A stretch of DNA of 64,000 nt, taken from NCBI RefSeq assembly GCF_013031245.1, contig NZ_WPZL01000004.1, positions 186,001 through 250,000 of the forward strand, in the 5' to 3' direction. Below, one piece after another: positions 27,131 through 36,149 of this stretch. The translations under genes were made by a program, and so were the position numbers. The stretch's first letter is position 1. Every line of letters begins with the position of its first letter. The notes under the pieces are model-generated. The model did not search any database. It was not told where the DNA came from and was given only the letters and a program-made list of their open reading frames with translations. This stretch comes from Ruegeria lacuscaerulensis. Lineage in GTDB: Bacteria > Pseudomonadota > Alphaproteobacteria > Rhodobacterales > Rhodobacteraceae.

Positions 27131-27406
27131 TCATTTCGTGGTGCCAACCGTACTTGTCGTGCTGTTTGTTGATCCACCGCCGCCAGCGGCAGCCAGCCCA
27201 ACAGCAGCCGCGGCCACGCCAAGCGCTGGTGCAACAAGCGGCACAAATCCGGTGACACCTGCAGTTGCGGCCGCGCCTGCCGCACCTGCACCGCCACCTG
27301 CCTGGGCTGCTGGCGCCGGGTTGGGCGTTGCCGGACTGGGTGGCGTTTCCTGCGCATACACGCTTGTGGTTGAGAGGGCAAAAATCAGAAGCGTCTTTCT
27401 GATCAT
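27131..27406 (-). CDS. Small secreted Gly/Ala-rich protein, YjbE/GfcA-like
   Basis: A 91-residue protein with a signal peptide (MIRKTLLIFALSTTSVYA, cleavage after residue 18). Then come a Pro-rich linker, a Gly/Ala-rich low-complexity body and a tail of glycines followed by Ser/Thr/Asn (GGGGSTNSTTSTVGTTK). This build matches E. coli YjbE/GfcA, the small exported protein of the yjbEFGH and gfc polysaccharide operons, as I recall it. ATG with AGGAG 6 nt upstream; a longer upstream reading is rejected. It lies opposite in direction to yjbH-yjbF rather than ahead of them. Confidence 0.7.
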   Translation of the reverse strand: MIRKTLLIFALSTTSVYAQETPPSPATPNPAPAAQAGGGAGAAGAAATAGVTGFVPLVAPALGVAAAAVGLAAAGGGGSTNSTTSTVGTTK

Positions 27407-27731
27407 CTTGAATCTCCTAAAGCAAGTCTTGCCCCGGACGCTAACACAGCCGATAGGCACAGAAAATGCCGCACCATGGAAAAAAATAAAAAATGCAGGG
27501 AAAGTGATGTTTTTCAGCGGCTTGGTGACAAACATGCCGCACATTGTTGCGCCCTAAATGACCTCCGGAGCAAAGTGCCTTCTTTCAAGAGTCCGAAAAC
27601 TGCGATACGGGCCATGGAAATTGGCAGATTCGCCACAAAGGTGAATGAAACCCTGTGAATTTGAAATGACACAAGACCCCATTCGGAAATGCGGCTAATC
27701 AGGCGCCAAGAAAAAACAGCGACAATTTGAA
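27407..27731. other. Divergent promoter region of yjbE-like and yjbH genes
   Basis: 325 bp with several A-rich tracts (27480-27500, 27705-27720). No gene, clear dyad or promoter pair could be assigned with confidence. It should carry the start signals for both divergent transcripts. Confidence 0.4.
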
Positions 27732-29834
27732 GTGAAGAATCGAGCGGTGAAAAGTGGGCTAACGCGCCTGTTGATATTGGCGTGCGCCGTCGCTGCGGGC
27801 ATGGCTCGGGCGCAGTCGGTGTCGACATATGGCACGCCCGGCCTGTTGGATATCCCGACTGCTGAGATGTTCGACGACGGCACGCTTGTTTTCACGGGGG
27901 CGGGGTTCAGAAATACCGGACGGGCGACGATGACTTTCCAGATGTTGCCCTGGGTTCATGGCAGTTTCCGGTACGCTGTTCTCGACAGGTTGGATGGTCC
28001 CGATTCCACACGCTACGACCGCAGTTTCGACGTCCACTTCCGGCTGCGCGAAGAAAGCAGAAGCGGACCGGCTATTGTGATGGGGTTGCGCGATTTTGGC
28101 GGCACCGGCATCTATGCTGCGGAATACTTCGTTGCCACAAAAACTTTTCAAGACCGGTTCAAACTGACTGGTGGCATTGGGTGGGGGCGCATGGCCGGAC
28201 GCGGTGCGTTTTCGAACCCGCTGAGCGTATTCGGCGACCGGTTTGACACGCGAAATAACGCAAACGCCGGCGGTATTTCAGAGACCGGCCAGCTGGATTT
28301 CGGCAACTGGTTTCATGGCGACGCTGCATTGTTCGGGGGCGCCATCTGGCAATACAGTGACCGCCTCACTTTTCTGGCCGAATATTCCCCCGACCTTTAC
28401 ACCCAAGAAAGCACAAATGACAATTTCAGGGTCAAATCCCCGTTCAATTTCGGTGCTCAATACAGGTTTAGAAACGGGTCTCAGCTGACGGCTTCTTATC
28501 TGTACGGCACCACGCTTGGAGTGACCTACAGCTACTTCATCGATCCGCGCAAAACGGTGGCTCCGGGCGGGCAGGGCGCCGCGCCGCCGCCTCTGGTGCC
28601 GGAAGATCAGGTTGCCTTGACCCGCCCCCGCAACGAGGCGGATATCCGGGATCAGTTGCAAACGGCACTGGAGCAGGAAGGGTTACGGCTGGTCTACCTT
28701 TCTGAATCCGGGGATACAGTTGGGGTCGGGGTCGAGAACAATACCTATGGCCAGGCGGCACAGGCCCTTGGCCGCACCGCGCGTGTGCTGGCGAACGAGC
28801 AGCCGCCTCAGGCAGAATATTTTGACATCGCTCTTATGTCCAGTGGAGTGCCTTTAAGCGCGGTCCGGGTAAATCGGAGCGATCTGTATGAGCTTGAGCA
28901 CGACCCCGATAACGCCTGGCGCAGCTTTGCCCGGGCCGAGATTTCAGACACGATCCCGCTGATCCAGGGCGGTATTATCAGCGATGCCTATCCGCATTTC
29001 TCGTATCGGTTTGGACCCTACCTGAATCTTTCTTTTTTCGACCCCGATGACCCGGTGCGATACGAAATCGGTGCGGCGCTCGGGCTGGATTATACCCTGA
29101 CGCCCGGGTTCACTCTGTCGACGGGTTTGCGTCAGCCGATCATCGGCACGCTGGATGACAGCACCCGTGTTTCGGATTCGGTGCTTCCACATGTGCGATC
29201 GGATTGGGCGATCTACGCTCGGGAATCCAATCTGCGGATCGAACACTTGACTGCAGAATATTTGTGGCGGCCCGCGGAAAACTTCTATGCGCGCACCACG
29301 CTGGGCTATTTGGAGACCATGTTCGGTGGATTGTCGACTGAACTGCTCTGGTACCCGACGGACAGCCGGTTGGCGCTGGGGATCGAGGCCAACTACGTCG
29401 CCCAACGCGACTTTGACGTTTTGTTCGGCTTTCAGGATTACAAAGTCGCCACCGGCCATGTCTCGGCCTATTACGACTTGCCGGGGGATTATCATGCGCA
29501 GATTGATGCGGGCCGGTATCTGGCAGGCGACTACGGGGCGACCTTTTCTCTGGATCGCGAGTTCAACAATGGCTTCAAGGTCGGCGCCTTCTTTACTCTG
29601 ACCGATGTAAGCTTTGAAGATTTCGGTGAGGGCTCGTTCGATAAAGGTATCCGGCTGGAAATTCCGGTCTCGTGGCTGACCGGGCGACCGTCCCGCAATA
29701 AAATCAGCCAAACGATCCGCCCGGTTCTGCGCGATGGCGGCGCACGGCTGAACGTACGCAACCGGCTTTACGGTGTGACCCGCGAGGCGCGCGCGCAGCA
29801 GTTGTCCCGCGGCTGGGGGAGGTTCTGGAGATGA
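27732..29834 (+). CDS. yjbH: YjbH-family polysaccharide outer-membrane protein
   Basis: A 700-residue protein with a signal peptide (about 1-27, ending GMARAQ) and the YjbH opening motif STYGTPGLLDIPTAEM. It continues as beta-rich, aromatic-ended strands consistent with an outer-membrane beta-barrel (YjbH/GfcD group, associated with secreted polysaccharide). A central region (about 315-400) is the conserved periplasmic insert. The start is GTG at 27732; another GTG at 27747 is equally possible. Its stop overlaps the yjbF start (ATGA), so translation is coupled. Confidence 0.87.
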   Translation: MKNRAVKSGLTRLLILACAVAAGMARAQSVSTYGTPGLLDIPTAEMFDDGTLVFTGAGFRNTGRATMTFQMLPWVHGSFRYAVLDRLDGPDSTRYDRSFDVHFRLREESRSGPAIVMGLRDFGGTGIYAAEYFVATKTFQDRFKLTGGIGWGRMAGRGAFSNPLSVFGDRFDTRNNANAGGISETGQLDFGNWFHGDAALFGGAIWQYSDRLTFLAEYSPDLYTQESTNDNFRVKSPFNFGAQYRFRNGSQLTASYLYGTTLGVTYSYFIDPRKTVAPGGQGAAPPPLVPEDQVALTRPRNEADIRDQLQTALEQEGLRLVYLSESGDTVGVGVENNTYGQAAQALGRTARVLANEQPPQAEYFDIALMSSGVPLSAVRVNRSDLYELEHDPDNAWRSFARAEISDTIPLIQGGIISDAYPHFSYRFGPYLNLSFFDPDDPVRYEIGAALGLDYTLTPGFTLSTGLRQPIIGTLDDSTRVSDSVLPHVRSDWAIYARESNLRIEHLTAEYLWRPAENFYARTTLGYLETMFGGLSTELLWYPTDSRLALGIEANYVAQRDFDVLFGFQDYKVATGHVSAYYDLPGDYHAQIDAGRYLAGDYGATFSLDREFNNGFKVGAFFTLTDVSFEDFGEGSFDKGIRLEIPVSWLTGRPSRNKISQTIRPVLRDGGARLNVRNRLYGVTREARAQQLSRGWGRFWR

Positions 29835-30472
29835 AGGCCCTGCGTGCCGCATTTCTTGGGCTTCTTCTTGTGTCCTGCGGCGAGGCACAGGATGATTTCG
29901 ACCTGTTGCGCGGCGCGTTGCAACCGAACGCGCCCCGGTTCCACCCCCGCGCCGAGGCGCTGGCCGCGCGCCGCCCGATCCCGCCCCGGCTTGAGGTCGG
30001 GTTTCCTGCCAGCGACCTCAGCGGTGTCATGTTGCTTGAGGTCGAGCGGGACGGAGTGCAGACTTGGCTGACCGCCGACGGCGCCACGATTACGCTGGAA
30101 CAGGGGTTCCTGACCTCGACCAAAGGGTTCGGTGGGGGCATGGCCGGTTCGGATGTCCGCCAAAGCGCCGATCTGATCCTCAATGGCGGCGAGGGTCGGG
30201 TCGAACGGTTCCACAGCTTTCTCAACGGTAATGATGAGATCGAGCTGCACGCGTATATTTGCCAGATCAGCACCTTAGGGTCCGAGGACATTGTCCTGCG
30301 TGGCGCCCCTGTCGCCACTCAACGGCTGCAAGAGCAATGCTATGGGGTGGCGGAAAGCTTTACCAATACCTACTGGGTGCAGGGAAGCACCCGCAAGATT
30401 GTCCAGTCCTCGCAATGGACTGGCGCATTTCTGGGCAACATGTTCATGAAGGTTGTGCCGGATGATACCTAG
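29831..30472 (+). CDS. yjbF: YjbF/GfcB-family lipoprotein
   Basis: A 213-residue lipoprotein: the signal with lipobox LLVSCG places Cys16 as the acylated residue. The body has PRLEVGFPASDLSG, WLTADGATITLEQGFL, TSTKGFGGGMAGSD and a C-terminal TYWVQGSTRKIVQSSQW, in line with the YjbF/GfcB family of polysaccharide-operon lipoproteins. It overlaps yjbH by 4 nt and precedes the Wza-like gene by 25 bp. The third E. coli partner, YjbG/GfcC, is not present. Confidence 0.85.
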   Translation: MKALRAAFLGLLLVSCGEAQDDFDLLRGALQPNAPRFHPRAEALAARRPIPPRLEVGFPASDLSGVMLLEVERDGVQTWLTADGATITLEQGFLTSTKGFGGGMAGSDVRQSADLILNGGEGRVERFHSFLNGNDEIELHAYICQISTLGSEDIVLRGAPVATQRLQEQCYGVAESFTNTYWVQGSTRKIVQSSQWTGAFLGNMFMKVVPDDT

Positions 30473-30497
30473 ATTTTTGAACAGCGGAGGACACATC

Positions 30498-31877
30498 GTG
30501 CGCCACATTCCACTCTTCCTCAGTGCGCTGGCTCTTGGCGGTCTGATCGCCGGATGCTCGACCATTTATCGCAGCCCCTCGGTAACTGCGGGCGTCTCGG
30601 ACAGCGGCAAGGTACGGGTCGTGCCGGTGACGCCGGAAACCGTGCTGGTGGCCAACCGCTCGCCCTATTCGCCAAAAACCCTGCCTTCGGTATTCGGGCT
30701 GTCGGCGGGATCCGGCTCCAGCGCCAGCCTGCGCGGCACCGGCCCCTTGCCCGAGGCACCTTCAACCCAGGATGGATCGCGCGCGGGATTGCAACTGGAC
30801 CCGCCGCCGCAGATAAACCCGGGCCCCTATACTATTGGCATCGGCGACGTGCTGGTGCTGTCCACCCCGTCGACGCAAGGCACAGCGGGTGAACTGTCGG
30901 GACTGCTGGCCGCCCAAAACAGCCGCAACGGCTACACCGTGCAGGATGACGGGTCGATCAATATCCCCGATGTGGGCCGCGTCCGGCTGGTCGGGCTGAC
31001 AGTGGATGAGGCCGAGGCTCTGCTGTTTCGGCGCCTGGTCGAGAACCAGATCGATCCGACCTTCAGCCTTGAGATCGCCGAATTCAACTCGCGCCGCGTG
31101 TCCGTAGGCGGGGCGGTGGGTCAACCCGGCGTACAACCCATCACCCTGACACAGCTGACGCTGGGCGAGGCGCTGTCCGCCGCTGGGTCCGTCTCGGTCA
31201 GTGATATCGATAACAGTTCGGTGCGGATCTATCGCGATGGCCGCATGTATCAGATTCCACTCGAAGATCTCTACTCGCGCACGGATCTGCAGAACCTGAA
31301 TCTGGTCGCCAATGACTCGGTCTTTGTCGACACCGACTACGACCTTGATCGCGCCGAACGCTTTTTTGTTCAGCAAATCCAGCTGCGCGAAACTGTTCTG
31401 GAAGGTCGTCAAACCGCCCTGCAAGAGCTTTCGACCGCCGTCAATCTGCAACGGGCCGACCTGAATGAACGCCGTGACAACTTCATCCAGTCGATTGAGC
31501 TGGACGCGGTGGACAGGGATTACGTCTATCTCAGCGGCGAGGTCCGCACCCAGGGCCGTTACGCTCTGCCATTCGGCCACGAAGCGAGCCTGGCGGATGC
31601 GCTGTTTGACACCGGTGGCGGGATCGCGAAAGAGACCGGTGACGCCTCGGAAGTCTACGTTTTGCGCGCCTCGCAGGATGCGCGGGAATTTGGTGCCGTC
31701 ACCGCATGGCACCTCGACATCCGAAACGCCGCACAACTCACCCTTGCCGCGCAATTCGAACTGCGCAGCAACGACATCATCTTCATCGCAGAAAACCCCG
31801 TCACAAAATGGGGCAGAACAATCAGCCAGATTACACCGTCGCTGATCACAACGCCAATAAACGCTGCAGTGAATTAA
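30498..31877 (+). CDS. wza: Wza-like polysaccharide export lipoprotein
   Basis: A 459-residue outer-membrane polysaccharide export protein. The lipobox LIAGCS marks the acylated Cys near residue 20. A Poly_export domain begins around YTIGIGDVLVLSTP, with DDGSINIPDVGRVRLVGLTVDEAEALL, followed by SLBB-type repeats (SVGGAVGQPGVQPITLTQLTLGEAL and VYLSGEVRTQGRYALPFG). The GTG at 30498 has GGAGGA 6 nt upstream and is preferred over 30453, which would put 15 residues ahead of the signal. The C-terminus (KWGRTISQITP) fits the membrane-spanning amphipathic helix. Confidence 0.92.
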   Translation: MRHIPLFLSALALGGLIAGCSTIYRSPSVTAGVSDSGKVRVVPVTPETVLVANRSPYSPKTLPSVFGLSAGSGSSASLRGTGPLPEAPSTQDGSRAGLQLDPPPQINPGPYTIGIGDVLVLSTPSTQGTAGELSGLLAAQNSRNGYTVQDDGSINIPDVGRVRLVGLTVDEAEALLFRRLVENQIDPTFSLEIAEFNSRRVSVGGAVGQPGVQPITLTQLTLGEALSAAGSVSVSDIDNSSVRIYRDGRMYQIPLEDLYSRTDLQNLNLVANDSVFVDTDYDLDRAERFFVQQIQLRETVLEGRQTALQELSTAVNLQRADLNERRDNFIQSIELDAVDRDYVYLSGEVRTQGRYALPFGHEASLADALFDTGGGIAKETGDASEVYVLRASQDAREFGAVTAWHLDIRNAAQLTLAAQFELRSNDIIFIAENPVTKWGRTISQITPSLITTPINAAVN

Positions 31878-31904
31878 GAGCAGGTTGCGATCTGGCTTCG
31901 CTTT

Positions 31905-31941
31905 GAAAAAAAGGAACTGCCGAGAACACCAATCGGCAGTT
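31905..31941 (-). terminator. Terminator downstream of the rfb operon (possibly bidirectional)
   Basis: AACTGCCGA (31915-31923) pairs with TCGGCAGTT (31933-31941). On the minus strand the hairpin is followed by CC and then a run of T, placing it about 190 bp after rfbA. On the plus strand it lies 37 bp after the wza stop but lacks a good T-run. Confidence 0.7.
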
Positions 31942-32128
31942 TCGGCAGTGACTTTCCGGCACAACAAGATCGGCGGGACAAGCAAACGGGTTAAGCCTTC
32001 AATACTCAGTACGGCAATGCATCGACCTTCTGCGCCAAAAAGAACGCAGACTGGAAATACAGCGGAACCGAGTAGCACGGCAGACCACCGGGAACCTGTT
32101 ATCCGGCGCCGTCAGCAAGACTATCGGC

Positions 32129-33052
32129 TTAAGATGCGGAATCGCGAAATTCCGTGTCTTCGGCATCGACTAAAGCCGCAAGGTACGCGCCGTACCGGGT
32201 TTTTTCGAATGCCCTGGCGTGTTTTTTCATCAAGTCACGATCGATCCAGCCCTGTCCAAAAGCGATCTCCTCCGGGCAGCCAGCCTGCAGCCCCTGTCGC
32301 TCCTGCAAGGTGCGCACGAAATTGCCCGCATCCAAAAGCGAGCCATGCGTGCCGGTGTCCAGCCAGGCATAGCCGCGGCCCATGGTTTCCACCCGCAGGG
32401 TGCCGTCGTCCAGATACATCTGCAAAAGATCTGTGATTTCCAATTCGCCGCGCGGCGAAGGCGTCACCATTCGCGCACGCCGCGGCGCGCTGCCATCCAG
32501 AAAGTAGAGCCCGGTTACGGCATAGTTCGAGGGGGGAACGCGTGGCTTTTCAATGATTTCCTGCACTGTTCCGTCCTTGCTAAAGGCCACCACGCCATAG
32601 CGTTCCGGATTGGCCACGTGATACCCGAAGGCGGTGCCGCCGACCTTCTGGCTATCCGCTGCTTCCAGAAGTTCCGGCAAGCCATGGCCAAAAAAGATAT
32701 TGTCGCCCAGCACCAGCGCCGAGGGGGCGCCATCGAGAAATTCCTCGGCGAGGATAAACGCCTGCGCCAGCCCTTCCGGTGACGGCTGAACCACAAAGGT
32801 CAGGTCGATCCCCCATTGACTGCCATCGCCCAGCAACCGGATGAATTGCTCCTGATCCTGTGGTGTTGTGATCACGCAGATTTCGCGGATACCCGCCAGC
32901 ATCAGAACGGACAACGGGTAGTAGATCATCGGCTTGTCGTAGAGAGGCAATAGCTGTTTCGACACCGCCATGGTGATTGGGTAAAGCCTGGTTCCCGAAC
33001 CGCCCGCCAGGATGATACCTTTCCTGCCAGAACTGCGTGTGACATCAGTCAT
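32129..33052 (-). CDS. rfbA: Glucose-1-phosphate thymidylyltransferase
   Basis: A 307-residue enzyme making dTDP-glucose from glucose-1-phosphate and dTTP, first step of dTDP-L-rhamnose synthesis. Signature LAGGSGTRLYPIT (15-27), SKQLLPLYDKPMIYYPL, VLGDNIFFGHG, and EKPRVPPSNYAVTGLYF. Last gene of the rfbC-B-D-A operon; its ATG overlaps the rfbD stop by 4 nt. An internal stretch (DGSAPRRARMVTPSPRGELEITD) is slightly unlike the usual VVEIAKNIKPSARGELEITD, but the catalytic end is intact. Confidence 0.95.
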   Translation of the reverse strand: MTDVTRSSGRKGIILAGGSGTRLYPITMAVSKQLLPLYDKPMIYYPLSVLMLAGIREICVITTPQDQEQFIRLLGDGSQWGIDLTFVVQPSPEGLAQAFILAEEFLDGAPSALVLGDNIFFGHGLPELLEAADSQKVGGTAFGYHVANPERYGVVAFSKDGTVQEIIEKPRVPPSNYAVTGLYFLDGSAPRRARMVTPSPRGELEITDLLQMYLDDGTLRVETMGRGYAWLDTGTHGSLLDAGNFVRTLQERQGLQAGCPEEIAFGQGWIDRDLMKKHARAFEKTRYGAYLAALVDAEDTEFRDSAS

Positions 33053-33900
33053 GAAACCTCTCCCAAATCTTTAAGAATATCAGTTAACCCCAACCGCCAA
33101 TCCGGCTGGGGGATACCAAAAACGTTCTCTAACAAGGTGCAATCGAGCCGGGAGTTGAGTGGTCTCGCCGCAGGCGTCGGATAATCTGAGGTCAGGATAT
33201 CCTCTACCACGCAGTCGATCACGGCCTGTCTGAAAATCTCCCGGGCAAAGCCTGCCCAACTGGTCTGAGGTGCGCCCGCCAGATGATAAAGGCCGGACTT
33301 GCTCGGGTCTTTGCCTATTTGCCGCGCCATTTCCAGACAGGCGGCGGCAATGTCACGGCCCGGGGTCGGCGCTCCGATCTGGTCGGCAACGATGGTCAGC
33401 CGCTCTCGCTCGCGCCCCAGTCGCAGCATGGTTTTCACGAAGTTATTTCCGTGGCTCGACACCACCCAAGAGGTGCGCAGTATGGCATGAGTGCCTCCCG
33501 CCCTACGGACCGCCTCTTCGCCCGCCAGTTTTGAGCGGCCATAGGCGCTGACCGGAGCCGGCGTGTCAGTCGTTTGCCAGGGCACTTCACCGCTGCCGTC
33601 AAAGACGTAATCCGTAGAAACCGTCACAAAGGGGATGCCCATTTCTGCGCAAACCCGGGCCATGGCCCCCGGTGCTTCGCCATTGATCACAGTGGCCAGC
33701 GCCTCCTCTTCCTCTGCCCTGTCGACGGCGGTATAGGCGGCGGCATTGATCACGGCTTGCGGACCCCGCGCCCGGATGGCATCCGCACAAGCCAAAGGAT
33801 CACTTAGATCCGCCTGGTCGCGACCCAGGCAGGTCACACCCCCTTGCCTTGCCAGTTCGCGCGCCAATTGGCCGGTTCTGCCGAAAACCAGAATGTTCAT
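33049..33900 (-). CDS. rfbD: dTDP-4-dehydrorhamnose reductase
   Basis: A 283-residue NADPH-dependent SDR that reduces dTDP-4-dehydro-L-rhamnose to dTDP-L-rhamnose. Rossmann motif GRTGQLA (7-13), VINAAAYTAVDRAE, TDYVFDG and the catalytic Tyr-x3-Lys in SAYGRSKLAGE. The ATG at 33900 gives the canonical MNILVFGRTGQLA and follows AAGGGCGGGG; an upstream reading to 34065 overlaps rfbB and is rejected. The gap to rfbB is 55 bp. Confidence 0.95.
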   Translation of the reverse strand: MNILVFGRTGQLARELARQGGVTCLGRDQADLSDPLACADAIRARGPQAVINAAAYTAVDRAEEEEALATVINGEAPGAMARVCAEMGIPFVTVSTDYVFDGSGEVPWQTTDTPAPVSAYGRSKLAGEEAVRRAGGTHAILRTSWVVSSHGNNFVKTMLRLGRERERLTIVADQIGAPTPGRDIAAACLEMARQIGKDPSKSGLYHLAGAPQTSWAGFAREIFRQAVIDCVVEDILTSDYPTPAARPLNSRLDCTLLENVFGIPQPDWRLGLTDILKDLGEVS

Positions 33901-33955
33901 GGGATCAGCCCCGCCCTTCTGCCATCTTGTTCCATCCCCTCCTGTCGGAACGCCT

Positions 33956-35008
33956 TCAGGTCCCGGTGCCCAGTCGCTTGCCGACGCCGTCGCGGCCCTG
34001 CAGCGCACGCCACCAGCCCTCGTTGTCGAGATACCATTGCACGGTGCGCTCCAACCCTTCCTCAACCGTTACCGAAGGGCGCCAGCCCAGCTCTTTCCGG
34101 ATACGTGTCGGATCAATGGCGTAACGTGCGTCATGACCCGGACGGTCGGTGACAAAGGTGATCTGATCCTTGTAGGATCTGCCGTCCGCGCGCGGACGTT
34201 TGTCATCCAGAATCTCGCAAAGCGTGTGCACCAGTTCCAGGTTTGACCGCTCATTCTCGCCGCCGATGTTATAGGTCTGCCCAAGCGTGCCTTTCTGCAC
34301 CACCAGCAGCAGCGCGTCGGCGTGATCCTCAACATAAAGCCAGTCACGCACGTTGGAGCCGTCGCCGTAGATCGGCAGCTCTTTGCCCGCCAGGGCATTG
34401 AGGATCACCACCGGGATCAGCTTTTCCGGGAAATGGTAAGGCCCGTAATTGTTTGAGCAGTTGGTCAATACCACCGGCAGTCCATAGGTTTCACGCCATG
34501 CCCGCACGAGATGGTCGCTGGCGGCCTTTGAGGCCGAATAGGGCGACCGCGGATCGTAGCAGGTGTCTTCCGTGAATTTCACCGACCGGTCGGCAGGCAG
34601 GCTTCCAAAAACTTCGTCCGTCGAGATGTGGTGGAAGCGGTAGGTTTCCGGCTTGCCGGTCTTGGTCCAGAACTTCCGGGCAGCTTCGAGCATATTGAAG
34701 GTACCGGTGATATTGGTTTCGATGAAATCGCCGGGCCCATCGATCGATCGGTCCACATGGGATTCCGCTGCCAGGTGCATCACCGCATCCGGTTTGTGGT
34801 CCGCAAAGATGCCGTCCAGTGCATCACGGTCGCGGATATCGGCATGTTCAAAGGAATAAAGCGGGCTGTTCTCAACTTCCGCCACATTCTTCAGGCAGGC
34901 GGCATAGGTAAGCGCGTCCAGGTTCACCACCTCATGACCACGTGCAACCGCAAGCCGCACCACGGCCGAGCCGATGAATCCCGCGCCGCCTGTGACCAGA
35001 AACTTCAT
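33956..35008 (-). CDS. rfbB: dTDP-glucose 4,6-dehydratase
   Basis: A 350-residue NAD-dependent extended SDR, second step of dTDP-rhamnose synthesis. [12 protein letters not shown] (7-18), [26 protein letters not shown], and the catalytic [12 protein letters not shown] with Tyr-x3-Lys; also [17 protein letters not shown]. Normal length. It begins 3 bp after the rfbC stop, so the genes are cotranscribed. Confidence 0.97.
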   Translation of the reverse strand: MKFLVTGGAGFIGSAVVRLAVARGHEVVNLDALTYAACLKNVAEVENSPLYSFEHADIRDRDALDGIFADHKPDAVMHLAAESHVDRSIDGPGDFIETNITGTFNMLEAARKFWTKTGKPETYRFHHISTDEVFGSLPADRSVKFTEDTCYDPRSPYSASKAASDHLVRAWRETYGLPVVLTNCSNNYGPYHFPEKLIPVVILNALAGKELPIYGDGSNVRDWLYVEDHADALLLVVQKGTLGQTYNIGGENERSNLELVHTLCEILDDKRPRADGRSYKDQITFVTDRPGHDARYAIDPTRIRKELGWRPSVTVEEGLERTVQWYLDNEGWWRALQGRDGVGKRLGTGT

Positions 35009-35011
35009 CTC

Positions 35012-35566
35012 TTATCCTTCCCAGGTGAATGGGCTGTCGAAGTCGGCCAGAGCGGGCGCCACTGAGTCCTTTTCAGACAGTACAGGGGCACCATCGAAAC
35101 CCCAGTCAATGCCGCAGCTGTACCATGCAATGACACCGTCACAGTCTGGCGCGTAATAATCGGTGCATTTGTAGATCACCTCGGTATTGGGCGCCCGGGT
35201 AACGAAACCATGCAGAAACCCCTTGGGCACCAAGAGCTGCTTGCCGTTCTCTGCCGTCAATTCAACTCCGAACCATTTGCCATAGGTTGGCGATCCTTTG
35301 CGGATATCCACAGCCACATCAAACAGAGAGCCCCGGCCGCAGCGTACCAGTTTGTCCTGGGCCGCAGGTGGCGCCTGAAAATGCAGCCCGCGCAGGGTGC
35401 CAGCCTGCGCTGACAGTGAATGATTGTCCTGCACAAAGTCCAGATCGATCCCGCACTCTTCCAACCGACGACGATTCCAGCTTTCGCTGAAAAAGCCGCG
35501 CGAGTCGCCGAAACGTGCCGGCGTCAGCACCTTCAACCCCGGAAGTTCGGTTTCTTCAATTTGCAT
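35012..35566 (-). CDS. rfbC: dTDP-4-dehydrorhamnose 3,5-epimerase
   Basis: A 184-residue cupin epimerase, third step of dTDP-rhamnose synthesis. Family features: DSRGFFSESWNRRR, FVQDNHSLS, GTLRGLHFQAPP with the catalytic His, VDIRKGSPTYGKW and FLHGFVT. First gene of the rfbC-B-D-A operon; the promoter must lie in the gap 35567-36149. Confidence 0.96.
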   Translation of the reverse strand: MQIEETELPGLKVLTPARFGDSRGFFSESWNRRRLEECGIDLDFVQDNHSLSAQAGTLRGLHFQAPPAAQDKLVRCGRGSLFDVAVDIRKGSPTYGKWFGVELTAENGKQLLVPKGFLHGFVTRAPNTEVIYKCTDYYAPDCDGVIAWYSCGIDWGFDGAPVLSEKDSVAPALADFDSPFTWEG

Positions 35567-36149
35567 AACGTCAAACCTGGATACCTTGGTTGAATTGGTG
35601 TGTGTGTTTCAAAACATCACTTTAATATCAGCCCATTGTTTGTACACCTTACAAGTGTTCCAGGCCAAAGTAATAAACACCGAACAGATCTGCGAAGACA
35701 TTGTACCAATAAGCGCAACAGTGGGTTTGGTGAACCGTAACAACGCCTGTACGGTCAGGAGATTTGCCTCTTTTAGTCCTGCATTGCAGGTCATCAAGGC
35801 GGTGAACCTCAGAAAAAAGGTTGCTTCGCACAGGTCGGGCCATACCGGGCCGAAAAACATCGACCAGACACCGTGTTTCAGATGGGTTGCGACGACGTCG
35901 ATGCGCGATGTGACACCCCGACCGGGCGCGTCCTTCCGGACGATCCGCATCTACACTCGGCCATTCTGAAATGAATTCTCTGACCATCTGGTATCGGCAG
36001 TCGGGTCTGACTTTCCCTTGGGTCGTCACGGTTATTCACAATCAATTGTTGCAACCGTCAAAATGATCTGGATGATCAGGATCACCGAGGCTGCAAAAAG
36101 CGGCCCACCGTCTGAAAGGACGGAGCAAACAAAAACCGGGGAGACTAAG
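35567..36149. other. Divergent region of 583 bp between rfbC and the ABC operon
   Basis: No convincing gene. An open frame of about 113 codons on the minus strand (35609-35950) resembles no family and has no ribosome site. The part near 35570-35660 is A+T-richer and probably includes the rfb promoter. The plus-strand promoter of the ABC operon should lie before its ribosome site GGGGAG (36138-36143). No dyad or promoter pair could be assigned. Confidence 0.4.

Noticed and set aside
35609..35950. 113-codon open frame on the minus strand between rfbC and the ABC operon
   Set aside because: No recognised domain, no ribosome site, and it occupies the region expected to hold the rfb promoter.
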